Positions 1 to 7,907 of a DNA stretch of 64,000 bases are shown piece after piece. The position numbers and the translations under genes are program-made. The notes under the pieces are model-generated. The model saw nothing but the letters and a program-made list of their open reading frames with translations. It was not told the origin of the DNA and searched no databases. Source of the stretch: JBIQKZ01 sp044464765 (lineage in GTDB: Bacteria; Pseudomonadota; Gammaproteobacteria; Burkholderiales; Burkholderiaceae_B); NCBI GenBank assembly GCA_044464765.1, contig JBIQKZ010000014.1, positions 1-64,000 of the forward strand, in the 5' to 3' direction. The first letter of the stretch is position 1; every line of letters starts with the position of its first letter.

Positions 1-76
1 GGGTTGGTAGCTCAGTTGGTAGAGCACCGGACTTTTAATCCGTTGGTCCCGGGTTCGAGCCCCGGCCAGCCCACCA
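1..76 (+). tRNA. tRNA-Lys (anticodon UUU)
   Basis: The 76 nt fold as a full cloverleaf. The 7-bp acceptor stem pairs GGGTTGG with CCAGCCC (one G-T), the D stem is GCTC/GAGC, the anticodon loop is CTTTTAA with TTT at positions 34-36, and the T arm is CCGGG/CCCGG around TTCGAGC. The encoded end is discriminator A plus CCA. The outermost anticodon-stem pair (C27/T43) is mismatched. A rho-independent terminator follows at 118-142, and a minus-strand integrase tail lies directly downstream, so this tRNA has probably served as an integration site. Confidence 0.97.
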
Positions 77-117
77 AAAAAACCTAGTTAAACATGCAGT
101 TAAGGCTGCTACTACGG

Positions 118-142
118 GCCGCTACTACGCGGCTTTCTTTTT
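118..142 (+). terminator. Rho-independent terminator after tRNA-Lys
   Basis: GCCGC (118-122) and GCGGC (129-133) form a stem around TACTAC, followed at once by TTTCTTTTT. It lies about 40 nt past the tRNA CCA end, so it very likely ends the tRNA-Lys transcript. The loop also contains the tandem stop codons of the minus-strand integrase fragment. Confidence 0.8.
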
Positions 143-284
143 GTCCTGGGTGCCGTGTGACGCAAATGTGGCGTGGTTTACGTACGCAGCCAGGTGGGAG
201 GGCGCAAGGTGCGCGTACTTCTGCACCATCTCCATCGACTCCCACCATTCTACAAGCTCTCTTGAGTACTCGGTAGGGTTGTCT
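125..284 (-). pseudogene. Decayed C-terminal tail of a phage-type tyrosine integrase
   Basis: Read on the minus strand, the frame ending at stop 127-125 gives WESMEMVQKYAHLAPSHLAA and continues YVNHATFASHG. This is the characteristic end of phage/island tyrosine recombinases, whose consensus runs GGWxSxEMVxRYAHLAPxHL and contains the nucleophilic Tyr. Only about 40 codons can be recognised (roughly 125-247); residues encoded at 248-284 are less convincing. There is no start codon, and the R, K, HxxR and H catalytic boxes are missing, so this is a remnant. Its last Lys codons are formed by the T-run of the tRNA terminator. The position against the tRNA-Lys 3' end fits the scar of an element once integrated there. 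Confidence 0.7.
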
Positions 285-306
285 CTTACGGCATGATTCG
301 GGATTT

Positions 307-355
307 GGCCCCGCAGCGGGCCTGCTTATGGGCGCCGCTTATGGGGCGCCTTTTT
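307..355 (+). terminator. Two inverted repeats, the second followed by a T-run
   Basis: GGCCC/GGGCC (307-311 and 318-322) forms a first small hairpin. GGCGCC (331-336) and GGCGCC (345-350), separated by 8 nt and followed by TTTTT (351-355), make a good intrinsic terminator on the plus strand. It protects the convergent gene ending at 370 from rightward read-through. What transcript it originally ended is unclear; it may belong to the element that left the integrase scar. Confidence 0.6.
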
Positions 356-369
356 ACGAACTTGATTAG

Positions 370-1077
370 CTAGCGCGGCACCCGGATGGTGCGGGTGGCG
401 GCTACTTTGTCGGAATCTTTCGGCCTGATGCGTATCGTGACTTCGCGGGCGGTGAAGGCTTCGGGCAGGGGCGCACTGCCGCGTACGAAATCGTAGCGGG
501 GAATGTCGACCGGGATAGGGTCAAGGGTGATGTTCGCGGTTTTTCCGCTGGGGTAGCGGCCGGCTACGACAAATTCCATGTTGCCTTCGAAATTGGGACT
601 GTCGGCCTTGTCTTGCATCACCAGTATCTGGTAGGCCAATTGCCCCGATTCATTGCTGAAATCGGCAGCGTGGATGCCGGGCGATGTGCCACGTGGATCG
701 GGCGGCATGGCGCCCAGGAATAATTGAATGTCTTCGCGCTCTTTGGCAGAGTCGTCGCGGGTTTGCTGCAATTGCTTAGTCCGGTTTTCCAGTGCGGACC
801 GGGTTTCGTTCAGGTTGTGGGTGGTCTGGTTCAGTTGGGATTGCAGCCGCTGCTTGTCGATATTTGCACTGTTCAGGTCTTGGTGCAATTGTTCGGATTG
901 CTCTACAGTAAGGCGGGTGGGGCCATAACTTTTCTGAAGGAAAAGCACGCCGCCAGCGCCGACCACGACCCCGGTAAGAATCAGCACCAGCCAGCGTGGA
1001 ATCCCGCGACGCCGCCTGCGGCCGCCATAGGCGGTGGGTTGAAACACATTGCTGTTGCGCGAGGAAAACAAAGCCAT
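370..1077 (-). CDS. Single-pass membrane protein with periplasmic coiled coil (DUF6776-like)
   Basis: This 235-aa protein has an Arg-rich cytoplasmic start (residues 20-24), one membrane helix at about 29-47 and a Gln/Asn-rich coiled coil at about 57-118. A C-terminal domain of about 115 residues is predicted to be beta-rich and periplasmic. The layout matches uncharacterised betaproteobacterial proteins of the DUF6776 type; no enzymatic motif is visible. The ATG at 1077 has AGGA a few bases upstream. It is the last gene of the minus-strand run after amgK and murU, separated from murU by about 105 bp, which suggests an envelope role. Function unknown. Confidence 0.75.
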   Translation of the reverse strand: MALFSSRNSNVFQPTAYGGRRRRRGIPRWLVLILTGVVVGAGGVLFLQKSYGPTRLTVEQSEQLHQDLNSANIDKQRLQSQLNQTTHNLNETRSALENRTKQLQQTRDDSAKEREDIQLFLGAMPPDPRGTSPGIHAADFSNESGQLAYQILVMQDKADSPNFEGNMEFVVAGRYPSGKTANITLDPIPVDIPRYDFVRGSAPLPEAFTAREVTIRIRPKDSDKVAATRTIRVPR

Positions 1078-1182
1078 AAAACATCCTGTATTGCGTCAGC
1101 CGGGCGGGTGCGGGCCTGCGAAGCTGAAAACCATAAAGCATAACGCGTATTCGCAGGTTTCCGTCCTAAGCGTGATATCTGG

Positions 1183-1890
1183 TTACGGAATAACGGGCTT
1201 GGACAGACAGCGATCGAGTTGGGCCAGTCGTTCGGGCGTGCCCACGTCGGTCCAGCGCCCAGTGTAATGGTGCCCCAGGACCATTCCTTTTTCAATTGCT
1301 TCCCGCAACAGCGGCGCCAAGGGCGCCTTTTGGCCCGCAGGGGTGGCACTGAAAAAATTGGGTTGATAGATGCCTATGCCGGCAAAGGTCAATGCATTCT
1401 GCGCGATCTGGTGGTTGCGTGGCACGAGCAGGTCGGCATCGCCCAGGATGAAGTCGCCTGAGGGGTGGTGATCGGGATTGTTCACGAGCAGCAGCCAGGC
1501 CTGCCTGGCCTGCTGTTGCAATTGGCGGGCCATGCTGGACGCATGGCGCGGATCCCAGTCGCACCAGATGTCGCCATTAATGACAAGGAAGGGCTGATCG
1601 CCCAAGAGGGGCAGGGCATTGGCGATACCCCCGGCGGTTTCCAGCGATGGGTCCTCGGGGGAATAGGTGATGTGCGCGCCCAGGGCGCTGCCATTGCCTA
1701 GCTGTGCCTCGAACTGGTCGCCGAGCCATGCATGGTTGATGACGATGTGTGTAATGCCCGCGTTGACTAAGCGTTGTATGTGCCAGGTAATCAAAGGCTT
1801 GCCGCCGACGCAAAGCAGTGGCTTGGGTGTTGTGTCGCTTAACGGGCGCATGCGTTCCCCTCGCCCGGCGGCAAGTAGCATGGCTTTCAT
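1183..1890 (-). CDS. murU: N-acetylmuramate 1-phosphate uridylyltransferase
   Basis: A 235-aa nucleotidyltransferase with the N-terminal signature LAAGRGERMRPLSDTTPKPL (residues 6-25), which binds the nucleotide phosphates, and NGDIWCDWD near residue 105 supplying the metal-binding Asp. In the MurU/AmgK route, MurU turns MurNAc-1-phosphate into UDP-MurNAc, recycling cell-wall sugar while bypassing de novo synthesis (and hence fosfomycin inhibition of MurA). The start ATG overlaps the stop of the kinase gene by one base (TAATG), so the two are translationally coupled. Glucose-1-phosphate thymidylyltransferase-like proteins look similar; adjacency to amgK decides the call. Confidence 0.9.
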   Translation of the reverse strand: MKAMLLAAGRGERMRPLSDTTPKPLLCVGGKPLITWHIQRLVNAGITHIVINHAWLGDQFEAQLGNGSALGAHITYSPEDPSLETAGGIANALPLLGDQPFLVINGDIWCDWDPRHASSMARQLQQQARQAWLLLVNNPDHHPSGDFILGDADLLVPRNHQIAQNALTFAGIGIYQPNFFSATPAGQKAPLAPLLREAIEKGMVLGHHYTGRWTDVGTPERLAQLDRCLSKPVIP

Positions 1891-2930
1891 TAGAATGTGT
1901 ACCCGACGACGACGCTGCGGTTATCCAGGCGATCCAGCAGCCGCAGCAAGGGCGTAAATACGCCATAGCGAGACGCCACCTGGCGCACATAGGCATTGAC
2001 GCGCGGCATGTGATCCAGATAGTGGTGTTTCCCGTCGCGATGAGACAGACGGGCAAATACGCCAAGGATGCGCAGGTTGCGTTGCAAGCTCATCCACTCG
2101 TAGGCGCGATGGAAATCCGCGAAATCGTGGTGGACGGGCAAACCGGCATCGCGTGCCGCTTCCCAGTAGCGGATGGCCCAGTCCAGTTGCTGGGGTTCCT
2201 CCCATGTGGTGCGCGCGTCCATGACCAAGGAAGCCAAGTCGTAGGTAATCGGCCCCTGCAGGGCGTCCTGGTAATCGATAATGCCCGGGTTCTCGCCATA
2301 CGCGGGCTGGTCGCACAGCATCAGATTGGGCGAGTGAAAATCCCGGTGCACCAGCACGGTGTCTTGCGCGGCATTGTCGTGCGCTAAAGTCGAGAAGGTT
2401 TTGGACAGCGTGGCCTGATCTGCTTCGGACAGGCTTGCCTGGCAGTGGCGCTGCGCGTACCAGATAGGGAAAAGCTCAAGCTCTTGAATCAGGCGTTCAT
2501 AGTTGTAAACCGGCAACCCCCTTGTGGACGCGGATTGTATCTTTACCAGGGCGGCGATCGCCTGGCGGTAACGTGTTTGCAGTTCGGGATCGCTGAGGCC
2601 CTGCTGAATGGCATGGTAGTAGTTCCGGATGCCAAGGTCGGACAGAAGCAGGAAGCCTTGTTCGAGGTTCTGGGCAATGATGGCGGGCACATTGACGCCA
2701 GTTTCCTTCAGGAGTTCGGTGACGTGCAGAAAAGGCCCACAATCTTCATGTTGTGGTGGGGCATCCATGACAATGGCTGTCCTGTCTCCCATGGCTATGC
2801 GGAAATATCGTCGAAAACTTGCGTCGCTGGAAGCCGGCTGCAGGCTGCCGGTATCCAGGGGGTGTTCTGTGGCTAAGGCTTGGAGCCACGCATGTAGAAG
2901 GGCCAGGCGGTCGTCGACGGTGTGATTCAC
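1890..2930 (-). CDS. amgK: N-acetylmuramate/N-acetylglucosamine anomeric kinase
   Basis: An aminoglycoside-phosphotransferase-fold sugar kinase. With a GTG start at 2930 it has 346 residues. HRDFHSPN (about 195-202) is the catalytic loop with its Asp and Asn, and IIDYQDA (about 217-223) carries the metal-binding Asp. AmgK phosphorylates the anomeric carbon of MurNAc/GlcNAc, giving the substrate for MurU. The open frame extends upstream to 3125, but that extension runs into lptD and does not resemble the family; homology to AmgK begins around DDRLALL, so the GTG is preferred. An internal ATG near 2987 is an alternative. Coupled to murU; divergent from lptD. Confidence 0.88.
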   Translation of the reverse strand: MNHTVDDRLALLHAWLQALATEHPLDTGSLQPASSDASFRRYFRIAMGDRTAIVMDAPPQHEDCGPFLHVTELLKETGVNVPAIIAQNLEQGFLLLSDLGIRNYYHAIQQGLSDPELQTRYRQAIAALVKIQSASTRGLPVYNYERLIQELELFPIWYAQRHCQASLSEADQATLSKTFSTLAHDNAAQDTVLVHRDFHSPNLMLCDQPAYGENPGIIDYQDALQGPITYDLASLVMDARTTWEEPQQLDWAIRYWEAARDAGLPVHHDFADFHRAYEWMSLQRNLRILGVFARLSHRDGKHHYLDHMPRVNAYVRQVASRYGVFTPLLRLLDRLDNRSVVVGYTF

Positions 2931-3058
2931 GTTAGATCCAGGACAGGTGTCGAGTTTGAGAGAACAGTTGGCGCTGACGGCAGCCATTTTTTGCGGCAAG
3001 GTTTCCCCAGGAAAACAATGCGATGTCGGGATTTTCCCCTCCAATACCGATTTGTGCC

Positions 3059-3086
3059 GGTTTCTGGGAGTCAGCTTATCTATAAT
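3059..3086 (+). promoter_or_regulatory. Candidate promoter for lptD
   Basis: A perfect TATAAT lies at 3081-3086, 71 bp before the preferred lptD GTG. The matching -35 is poor: GGTTTC at 3059-3064 gives a 16-bp spacer. Offered on the -10 match and its place in the divergent amgK/lptD gap only. Confidence 0.35.
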
Positions 3087-3157
3087 ACCGGGTTGCAGAT
3101 AATTCTGTTTTGGCAACTGTGCCAAAATACAGTCTGTTTTCTGGGGATATTACTTCC

Positions 3158-5557
3158 GTGCGTCTGGTTTGGTGGGCAGTTTTCTTGAGTGTTGGCTTGA
3201 TGCCGGCCGTGCAGGCGCAATCTGTTGCGCCCGGGGACGAGCCTGCGCTGCTTATATCTCCCAAGCTGAATCTGCATACCCGGATGGAAGACGAGGACAT
3301 GACCTCGTTCATCGTGGCCGATAAAATCGAAACCGATCAAGACGGCAAAGTCATCATGACGGGCGACGCCGAGGTGCGACGGATCGATTCCGTGGTCAAG
3401 GGTGATCGAATCGACTATCAGCGCGAAACCGGCCAGGTCGACGTGTACGGCGATGGCCTGATCATGCGCGAGGGCAGTATTGTGCGCGGCCCGCAACTGC
3501 ATTACAACCTGGACAGCGAAACCGGCCAGGTCAACGACCCGAACTTTTGGCTGGGCGCCAGTGGGGGGTCGGGCACGGCAGTCAAGGCCGATATTTTTAG
3601 CCGCAGCGACATGCGCCTGACCGACATGCGGTATGCAGGATGTCCATGCCCGGATCCATCCTGGTACATCAGCGCTCCGCGCGTCGATTTCCATATCGAT
3701 GAAAATGAAGGTGTGGCCCGCCACGGGGTGCTGTATTTCAAAGGCGTGCCCATTCTGTATTCGCCGTATCTGTCTTTCCCTCTGCGCAAAGAGCGGAAGT
3801 CGGGCTTTTTGATACCTTCCTACGGTATTTCCAGCAATAGCGGCTTTGAGTTGTCCACACCCTATTACTTCAATCTGGCGCCTAATTACGACCTTACCGT
3901 GACCCCGCGCTACATGGCCAAGCGCGGGCTGCAAATGGGAGCCGAGTTCCGTTACCTGGGCCGCGATTACCACGGTCAGGTCATTGGCACCTATCTGAAC
4001 AAGGACAACCTGCAAGGCTTCAAGCGCTGGATGTACTCGGCCCAGCACCAGCAGCGGCTCGGCAATGGTTTCAGCGCGTATTTCGACATTCGCCGGGTGT
4101 CCGACGATGATTATTTCCGGGACTTTTCAACCTTCGGGCTGAACGAGGCCACCAACGATTACCTGCCCAGTATTGCCCAGCTTAGTTGGTCGGGCGCCAA
4201 CTACTGGAGCGCCTACCTGCAAACCTACACCTACCAGACCCTGCAGGACTCCACCCTTGGTTACCATCGCCGTTCGCAGTTCGACAAGTTGCCCGAACTG
4301 AATGTGCGCGGCGCCCGCTACAACTGGCATGGCTTTGACCTGGTCAGCGACAACTTCGCTACACGGTTCTCGATGCCCAAGTACAAAGACGCGTTCTACC
4401 CCTACGAAACGTACGCGAACATGAGTCTTTACCCGTATCAATCGTACGATGGCACCCGGCTCACTTCCTATAATGCGGTGTCTTTTCCCATTGTTCGCGC
4501 CGGCTGGTATGTCACACCCAAGGCGGCGTTGCATCTTAGCCAGTACACCACGAACTGGAATGGCTTTACCCTGAGCCCGGATGCGCGTAGCGGTGTCGTG
4601 CCAGGCACGCCCCGTACGCAAACCCGTTCTGTGCCTCTATTCTCAATCGATTCGGGCCTGACGTTCGAACGATCCGCTTCGCTATTTGGCAATGCAGCGA
4701 TCCAGACGCTGGAGCCGCGCGTTTATTACCTGTATGTGCCCTACCGTAATCAGTCGACGATCCCCGTCTTTGATACGTCGGTGGCCACATTCAATTTCTC
4801 GCAGGCCTTTGATGAAAACATCTTTAGCGGCGGTTGGGATCGTATCGCCAATGCCAATCAGGTGACCATTGGCTTGACGTCGCGCTGGCTTGACGAAGCG
4901 ACGGGCTTCGAGCGGCTGTCCCTGTCCGTTGCGCAACGACAGTATTTCGAAGAACAGAAAGTAACCCTGCCGGGCGGGCCACGACGCGCAAATAACAAGT
5001 CCGACTACCTCGTGGGCGCCAGCGCCGCGCTGACCGACAAGCTGAACGTGCGGTTCGACGCCCAGTTCAACCCCGAGTCGCGCGACCGCAACCGCATGAC
5101 GGCGGGCTTTAAGTGGCAGCCCAAGCGTTTGGCGTTGGTGTCGGCATTTTATCGCTACGAGCGCGATCCGCAGCAGATCATCAACCCCGCCATCGTCAAT
5201 AGCCTGGCTTACGTCGACCAAAGCAAAGAGCAAGTGACGGTATCCGGTCAGTGGCCGCTTACACGCAAGGTTTTTGCGCTGGGGCGTCTGGACTATTCGC
5301 TGCAGGAAAAGCGCTCCACCCAGTCTGTGCTTGGATTGGAATACAAGGGCGACTGCTGCTGGACGGCGCGGGTTGTGTATCAACGTTACGCGGTGTCGGT
5401 CAAGGATGCCAACAGCGCTGTGTTCTTCCAACTGGAGCTTGGCGGTCTTGGATCACTGGGAACAGATCCCATGAGCATGCTGTCCCGCACAATCACCGGG
5501 TATCAGCCGGTTACTTCGCCTATACCGGAAAAAACCACCTTCGAGAGGTATGAATAA
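3158..5557 (+). CDS. lptD: LPS-assembly protein LptD (outer-membrane beta-barrel)
   Basis: LptD with LptE inserts lipopolysaccharide into the outer leaflet of the outer membrane. From the GTG at 3158 (GGGGA 12 bases upstream) the 799-aa product opens with a clean signal peptide, RLVWWAVFLSVGLMPAVQAQ. An upstream ATG at 3110 would add 16 residues in front of it. An OstA/LptA-like periplasmic domain (about 50-160) is followed by the large barrel. Cysteines sit in GCPCP near residue 170 and as an adjacent pair in GDCCW near the C-terminus, matching the disulfide partners needed for LptD maturation. It overlaps surA by one base (TAATG), placing a barrel and its chaperone in one operon. Confidence 0.93.
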   Translation: MRLVWWAVFLSVGLMPAVQAQSVAPGDEPALLISPKLNLHTRMEDEDMTSFIVADKIETDQDGKVIMTGDAEVRRIDSVVKGDRIDYQRETGQVDVYGDGLIMREGSIVRGPQLHYNLDSETGQVNDPNFWLGASGGSGTAVKADIFSRSDMRLTDMRYAGCPCPDPSWYISAPRVDFHIDENEGVARHGVLYFKGVPILYSPYLSFPLRKERKSGFLIPSYGISSNSGFELSTPYYFNLAPNYDLTVTPRYMAKRGLQMGAEFRYLGRDYHGQVIGTYLNKDNLQGFKRWMYSAQHQQRLGNGFSAYFDIRRVSDDDYFRDFSTFGLNEATNDYLPSIAQLSWSGANYWSAYLQTYTYQTLQDSTLGYHRRSQFDKLPELNVRGARYNWHGFDLVSDNFATRFSMPKYKDAFYPYETYANMSLYPYQSYDGTRLTSYNAVSFPIVRAGWYVTPKAALHLSQYTTNWNGFTLSPDARSGVVPGTPRTQTRSVPLFSIDSGLTFERSASLFGNAAIQTLEPRVYYLYVPYRNQSTIPVFDTSVATFNFSQAFDENIFSGGWDRIANANQVTIGLTSRWLDEATGFERLSLSVAQRQYFEEQKVTLPGGPRRANNKSDYLVGASAALTDKLNVRFDAQFNPESRDRNRMTAGFKWQPKRLALVSAFYRYERDPQQIINPAIVNSLAYVDQSKEQVTVSGQWPLTRKVFALGRLDYSLQEKRSTQSVLGLEYKGDCCWTARVVYQRYAVSVKDANSAVFFQLELGGLGSLGTDPMSMLSRTITGYQPVTSPIPEKTTFERYE

Positions 5558-7053
5558 TGCGTAGTTTGCATCTACAGCGCTGGCCGGCGTCTATTTTGTC
5601 AACGCTCCTGTTTGTCGTGGCGCTGGCTGCAATGGCTGCATCCACGGCCCTGGCCCAGTCGGCGCCTGCGTCACCGTCTCCGGAGGGGCAGTTTGTCGAC
5701 GGCATTGCCGCTGTAGTGAACAAGCAGGTCATTACCCTGAGCCAGGTCGAGGCCGAAGCCAAGCTGGCGGCCAACCATCTGCGCCAGCAGGGTATCGCCG
5801 TGCCGGATGCATCGGTATTGCGTCGCCAAGTGCTGCAGAACATGATCTCCGACGAATTGATTCGCCAAGAGGCCGAGCGGTTGAATATCACGGTAACCGA
5901 CGAGCAACTGGCAAGGGCGGTGCAGTCCATTGCGGAACGCAATCGCATTACAACGGACACCCTGCGCAAGGAAATCGAGAAAGGCGGCCTGGACTGGAAT
6001 GCCTACCTGACAAATCTGCGCAAAGAGATTCGTACGGACCAGCTACGCCAGCGCGCGGTCGACAGTACGATCATTATTTCGGACGCCGAGGTGGATGCTT
6101 TCCTGAAGAACCAGGCCCGTAACGCAGGTGGCGCCGGCATGCCCAGACAGCCGCAGCAGGCTGCGGGTCAAGCAGCAGGGCCACAGGTCCTGGGTCTGGC
6201 GCAAATTCTGGTGAAGGTGCCCGAGAACGCCAGCAGCACCGAGGTACAGACCTTGCGCGCCAAAGCCGAAACCTTGTTGAGTCAGATTCGCGGAGGCGCC
6301 GATTTTGCCAGTACTGCCGCCGCTTCGTCGGATGCTCCGGACGCGCTTCAAGGCGGCGAATTGGGCGTGCGGCCGGTGGAAGGCTGGCCCGATCTTTTCC
6401 TTCAGGCGACGCAAGGTTTGCAGGCCGGCCAGGTCAGCGGCGTGGTCCAAAGCGGCAACGGCTTTCATATTCTGAAAGTACTGACCCGCGGGCCCGAGAG
6501 CAGCCAGGCTGCTCAACCTCAGCCTCAACCCCAGGCTGCGCCGAATTTTGGAGGGCAGCAAGCGCTTCAGATTCCCGAAGGCCCAATGCTGGTGACCCAA
6601 ACACGTGCAAGCCATATTCTGCTCAAAGAGACCAAGGCCATGACCGAAGAGCGTGCTGTGGACCGGTTGAACCAATTGCGTCAGCGTGTCCTGATGGGCG
6701 AAAGCTTCGCGGATCTGGCGCGTCGGTATTCAGAAGACGCGTCGGCGCCGCAAGGCGGCGATTTGGGCTGGGTCAGTCCCGGCGAAACCGTGCCGGCCTT
6801 CGAACGAGCGATGGATGCTTTGCAGCCGGGCGAAGTCAGCGAGATTGTTCACTCGCCCTTTGGCTGGCATCTGATCAAGGTCGAGGAGCGGCGCACCAAG
6901 GATATGGAGCAAGAGTATCGGCGCATGCAGGCACGACGCATCTTGTTCGAGCGGCGCATTGAGCCTGCGTTCGAGGATTGGCTCAGTCAATTGCATGGCC
7001 AGGCCTATATCGACAATCGCCTGAATCCGCAGGCCAATCGACGCAGCCGCTAA
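5557..7053 (+). CDS. surA: Periplasmic chaperone / peptidyl-prolyl isomerase SurA
   Basis: A 498-aa protein with a signal peptide (about 1-34, cleaved after ALA), the SurA N-terminal chaperone domain (about 45-180) and two parvulin domains starting near residues 210 and 348. A Gln/Pro/Ala-rich linker (QAAQPQPQPQ) separates the parvulin domains. Both parvulins keep the ASHILLK / LAQILVK strand and the GGxLG turn (QGGELG, QGGDLG). SurA escorts unfolded outer-membrane proteins, including LptD encoded just upstream, to the BAM complex. It is a little longer than E. coli SurA (428 aa) because of the linkers. Translationally coupled to lptD. Confidence 0.95.
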   Translation: MRSLHLQRWPASILSTLLFVVALAAMAASTALAQSAPASPSPEGQFVDGIAAVVNKQVITLSQVEAEAKLAANHLRQQGIAVPDASVLRRQVLQNMISDELIRQEAERLNITVTDEQLARAVQSIAERNRITTDTLRKEIEKGGLDWNAYLTNLRKEIRTDQLRQRAVDSTIIISDAEVDAFLKNQARNAGGAGMPRQPQQAAGQAAGPQVLGLAQILVKVPENASSTEVQTLRAKAETLLSQIRGGADFASTAAASSDAPDALQGGELGVRPVEGWPDLFLQATQGLQAGQVSGVVQSGNGFHILKVLTRGPESSQAAQPQPQPQAAPNFGGQQALQIPEGPMLVTQTRASHILLKETKAMTEERAVDRLNQLRQRVLMGESFADLARRYSEDASAPQGGDLGWVSPGETVPAFERAMDALQPGEVSEIVHSPFGWHLIKVEERRTKDMEQEYRRMQARRILFERRIEPAFEDWLSQLHGQAYIDNRLNPQANRRSR

Positions 7054-7057
7054 CGCA

Positions 7058-7861
7058 ATGGCGCACCATCAGGCCCGCAAGCGCTTCGGACAGCACTTTC
7101 TGATTGACGAAGGCGTAACCGAAGGCATTGTGCGGGCGATTGCGCCTAAAGCGTCAGACACCGTCGTCGAGATTGGACCTGGGCTGTCCGCGCTTACCGA
7201 GCCGCTGCTGGCCGGCCTGGATCGGCTGACCGTCATCGAGATTGACCGCGATCTGGCGGCCAGGTTAAGGCAGCGCTATTCGCCTGAACGCCTGAGAGTG
7301 ATCGAGAGCGATGCGCTCAAGGTTGATTTTTCCTTGCTTGGCGAACACTTGCGTATTGTTGGCAACCTGCCCTACAACGTTTCCAGTCCGTTGCTGTTCC
7401 ACCTGATGGCGTACGCCGATTTGGTGCTGGATCAGCATTTCATGTTGCAACGGGAAGTCATCGATCGCATGGTGGCCTCGCCCTCGACATCCGATTATGG
7501 GCGGTTGTCCGTCATGTTGCAGTCGCGCTACCGCATGGAAAAGCTGTTTGATGTTCTTCCCGAAGCCTTCGATCCGCCACCGCGTGTTGTATCGGCGGTC
7601 GTTCGCATGACGCCTTTGCCCGAAAACCGGCCCAGGCCGCGTAGCGTGCGCGCTTTTGAGCGTGTCGTAGCCAGGGCGTTCAGCCAGCGGCGCAAAATGC
7701 TGCGTCGCTGCCTGGGCGACTGGGCCGGGCTGGTCGACTGGCAAGCAATCGGCGTTGCCGACTCGGCTCGGGCAGAAGCGCTTAGCGTGGTGGACTTTAT
7801 CGCGTTGTCTGATGCTTTGCTCGAGGCGGGCGCCATCCGCGACGACGAAGCCAACACCTAG
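7058..7861 (+). CDS. rsmA: 16S rRNA (adenine1518/1519-N6) dimethyltransferase
   Basis: A 267-aa KsgA/RsmA family enzyme that dimethylates two adjacent adenines in the 3'-terminal hairpin of 16S rRNA late in 30S assembly. The N-terminal KRFGQHFLID motif, the SAM-binding VVEIGPGLSALT (near residue 35) and the catalytic NLPYNVSSPL (near 102) are intact. It begins 4 bp after surA. In many proteobacteria pdxA lies between surA and rsmA; here pdxA is absent from the cluster. A hairpin terminator follows at 7887-7907. Confidence 0.95.
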   Translation: MAHHQARKRFGQHFLIDEGVTEGIVRAIAPKASDTVVEIGPGLSALTEPLLAGLDRLTVIEIDRDLAARLRQRYSPERLRVIESDALKVDFSLLGEHLRIVGNLPYNVSSPLLFHLMAYADLVLDQHFMLQREVIDRMVASPSTSDYGRLSVMLQSRYRMEKLFDVLPEAFDPPPRVVSAVVRMTPLPENRPRPRSVRAFERVVARAFSQRRKMLRRCLGDWAGLVDWQAIGVADSARAEALSVVDFIALSDALLEAGAIRDDEANT

Positions 7862-7886
7862 GCGTGGCTGCCGTTGGCTGATGCGC

Positions 7887-7907
7887 AGGGCGCCGCCTGG
7901 CGCCTTT
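7887..7907 (+). terminator. Terminator between convergent rsmA and the SpmA/SpmB-like gene
   Basis: AGGGCGCC (7887-7894) and GGCGCCTT (7899-7906) pair around a four-base loop with one G-T pair, and the 3' arm runs into TTT. The short T-run makes it modest. It overlaps the stop codon of the opposing gene, so it could serve rsmA from the plus strand. Confidence 0.5.

Noticed and set aside
2931..3125. 65-residue N-terminal extension of AmgK
   Set aside because: The extension overlaps the lptD 5' region and is unlike the family; the GTG at 2930 places homology at the normal start.
3080..4048. 322-codon minus-strand frame over the lptD 5' half
   Set aside because: Composition is typical of reverse-strand shadows and it covers the divergent intergenic region without a start context.
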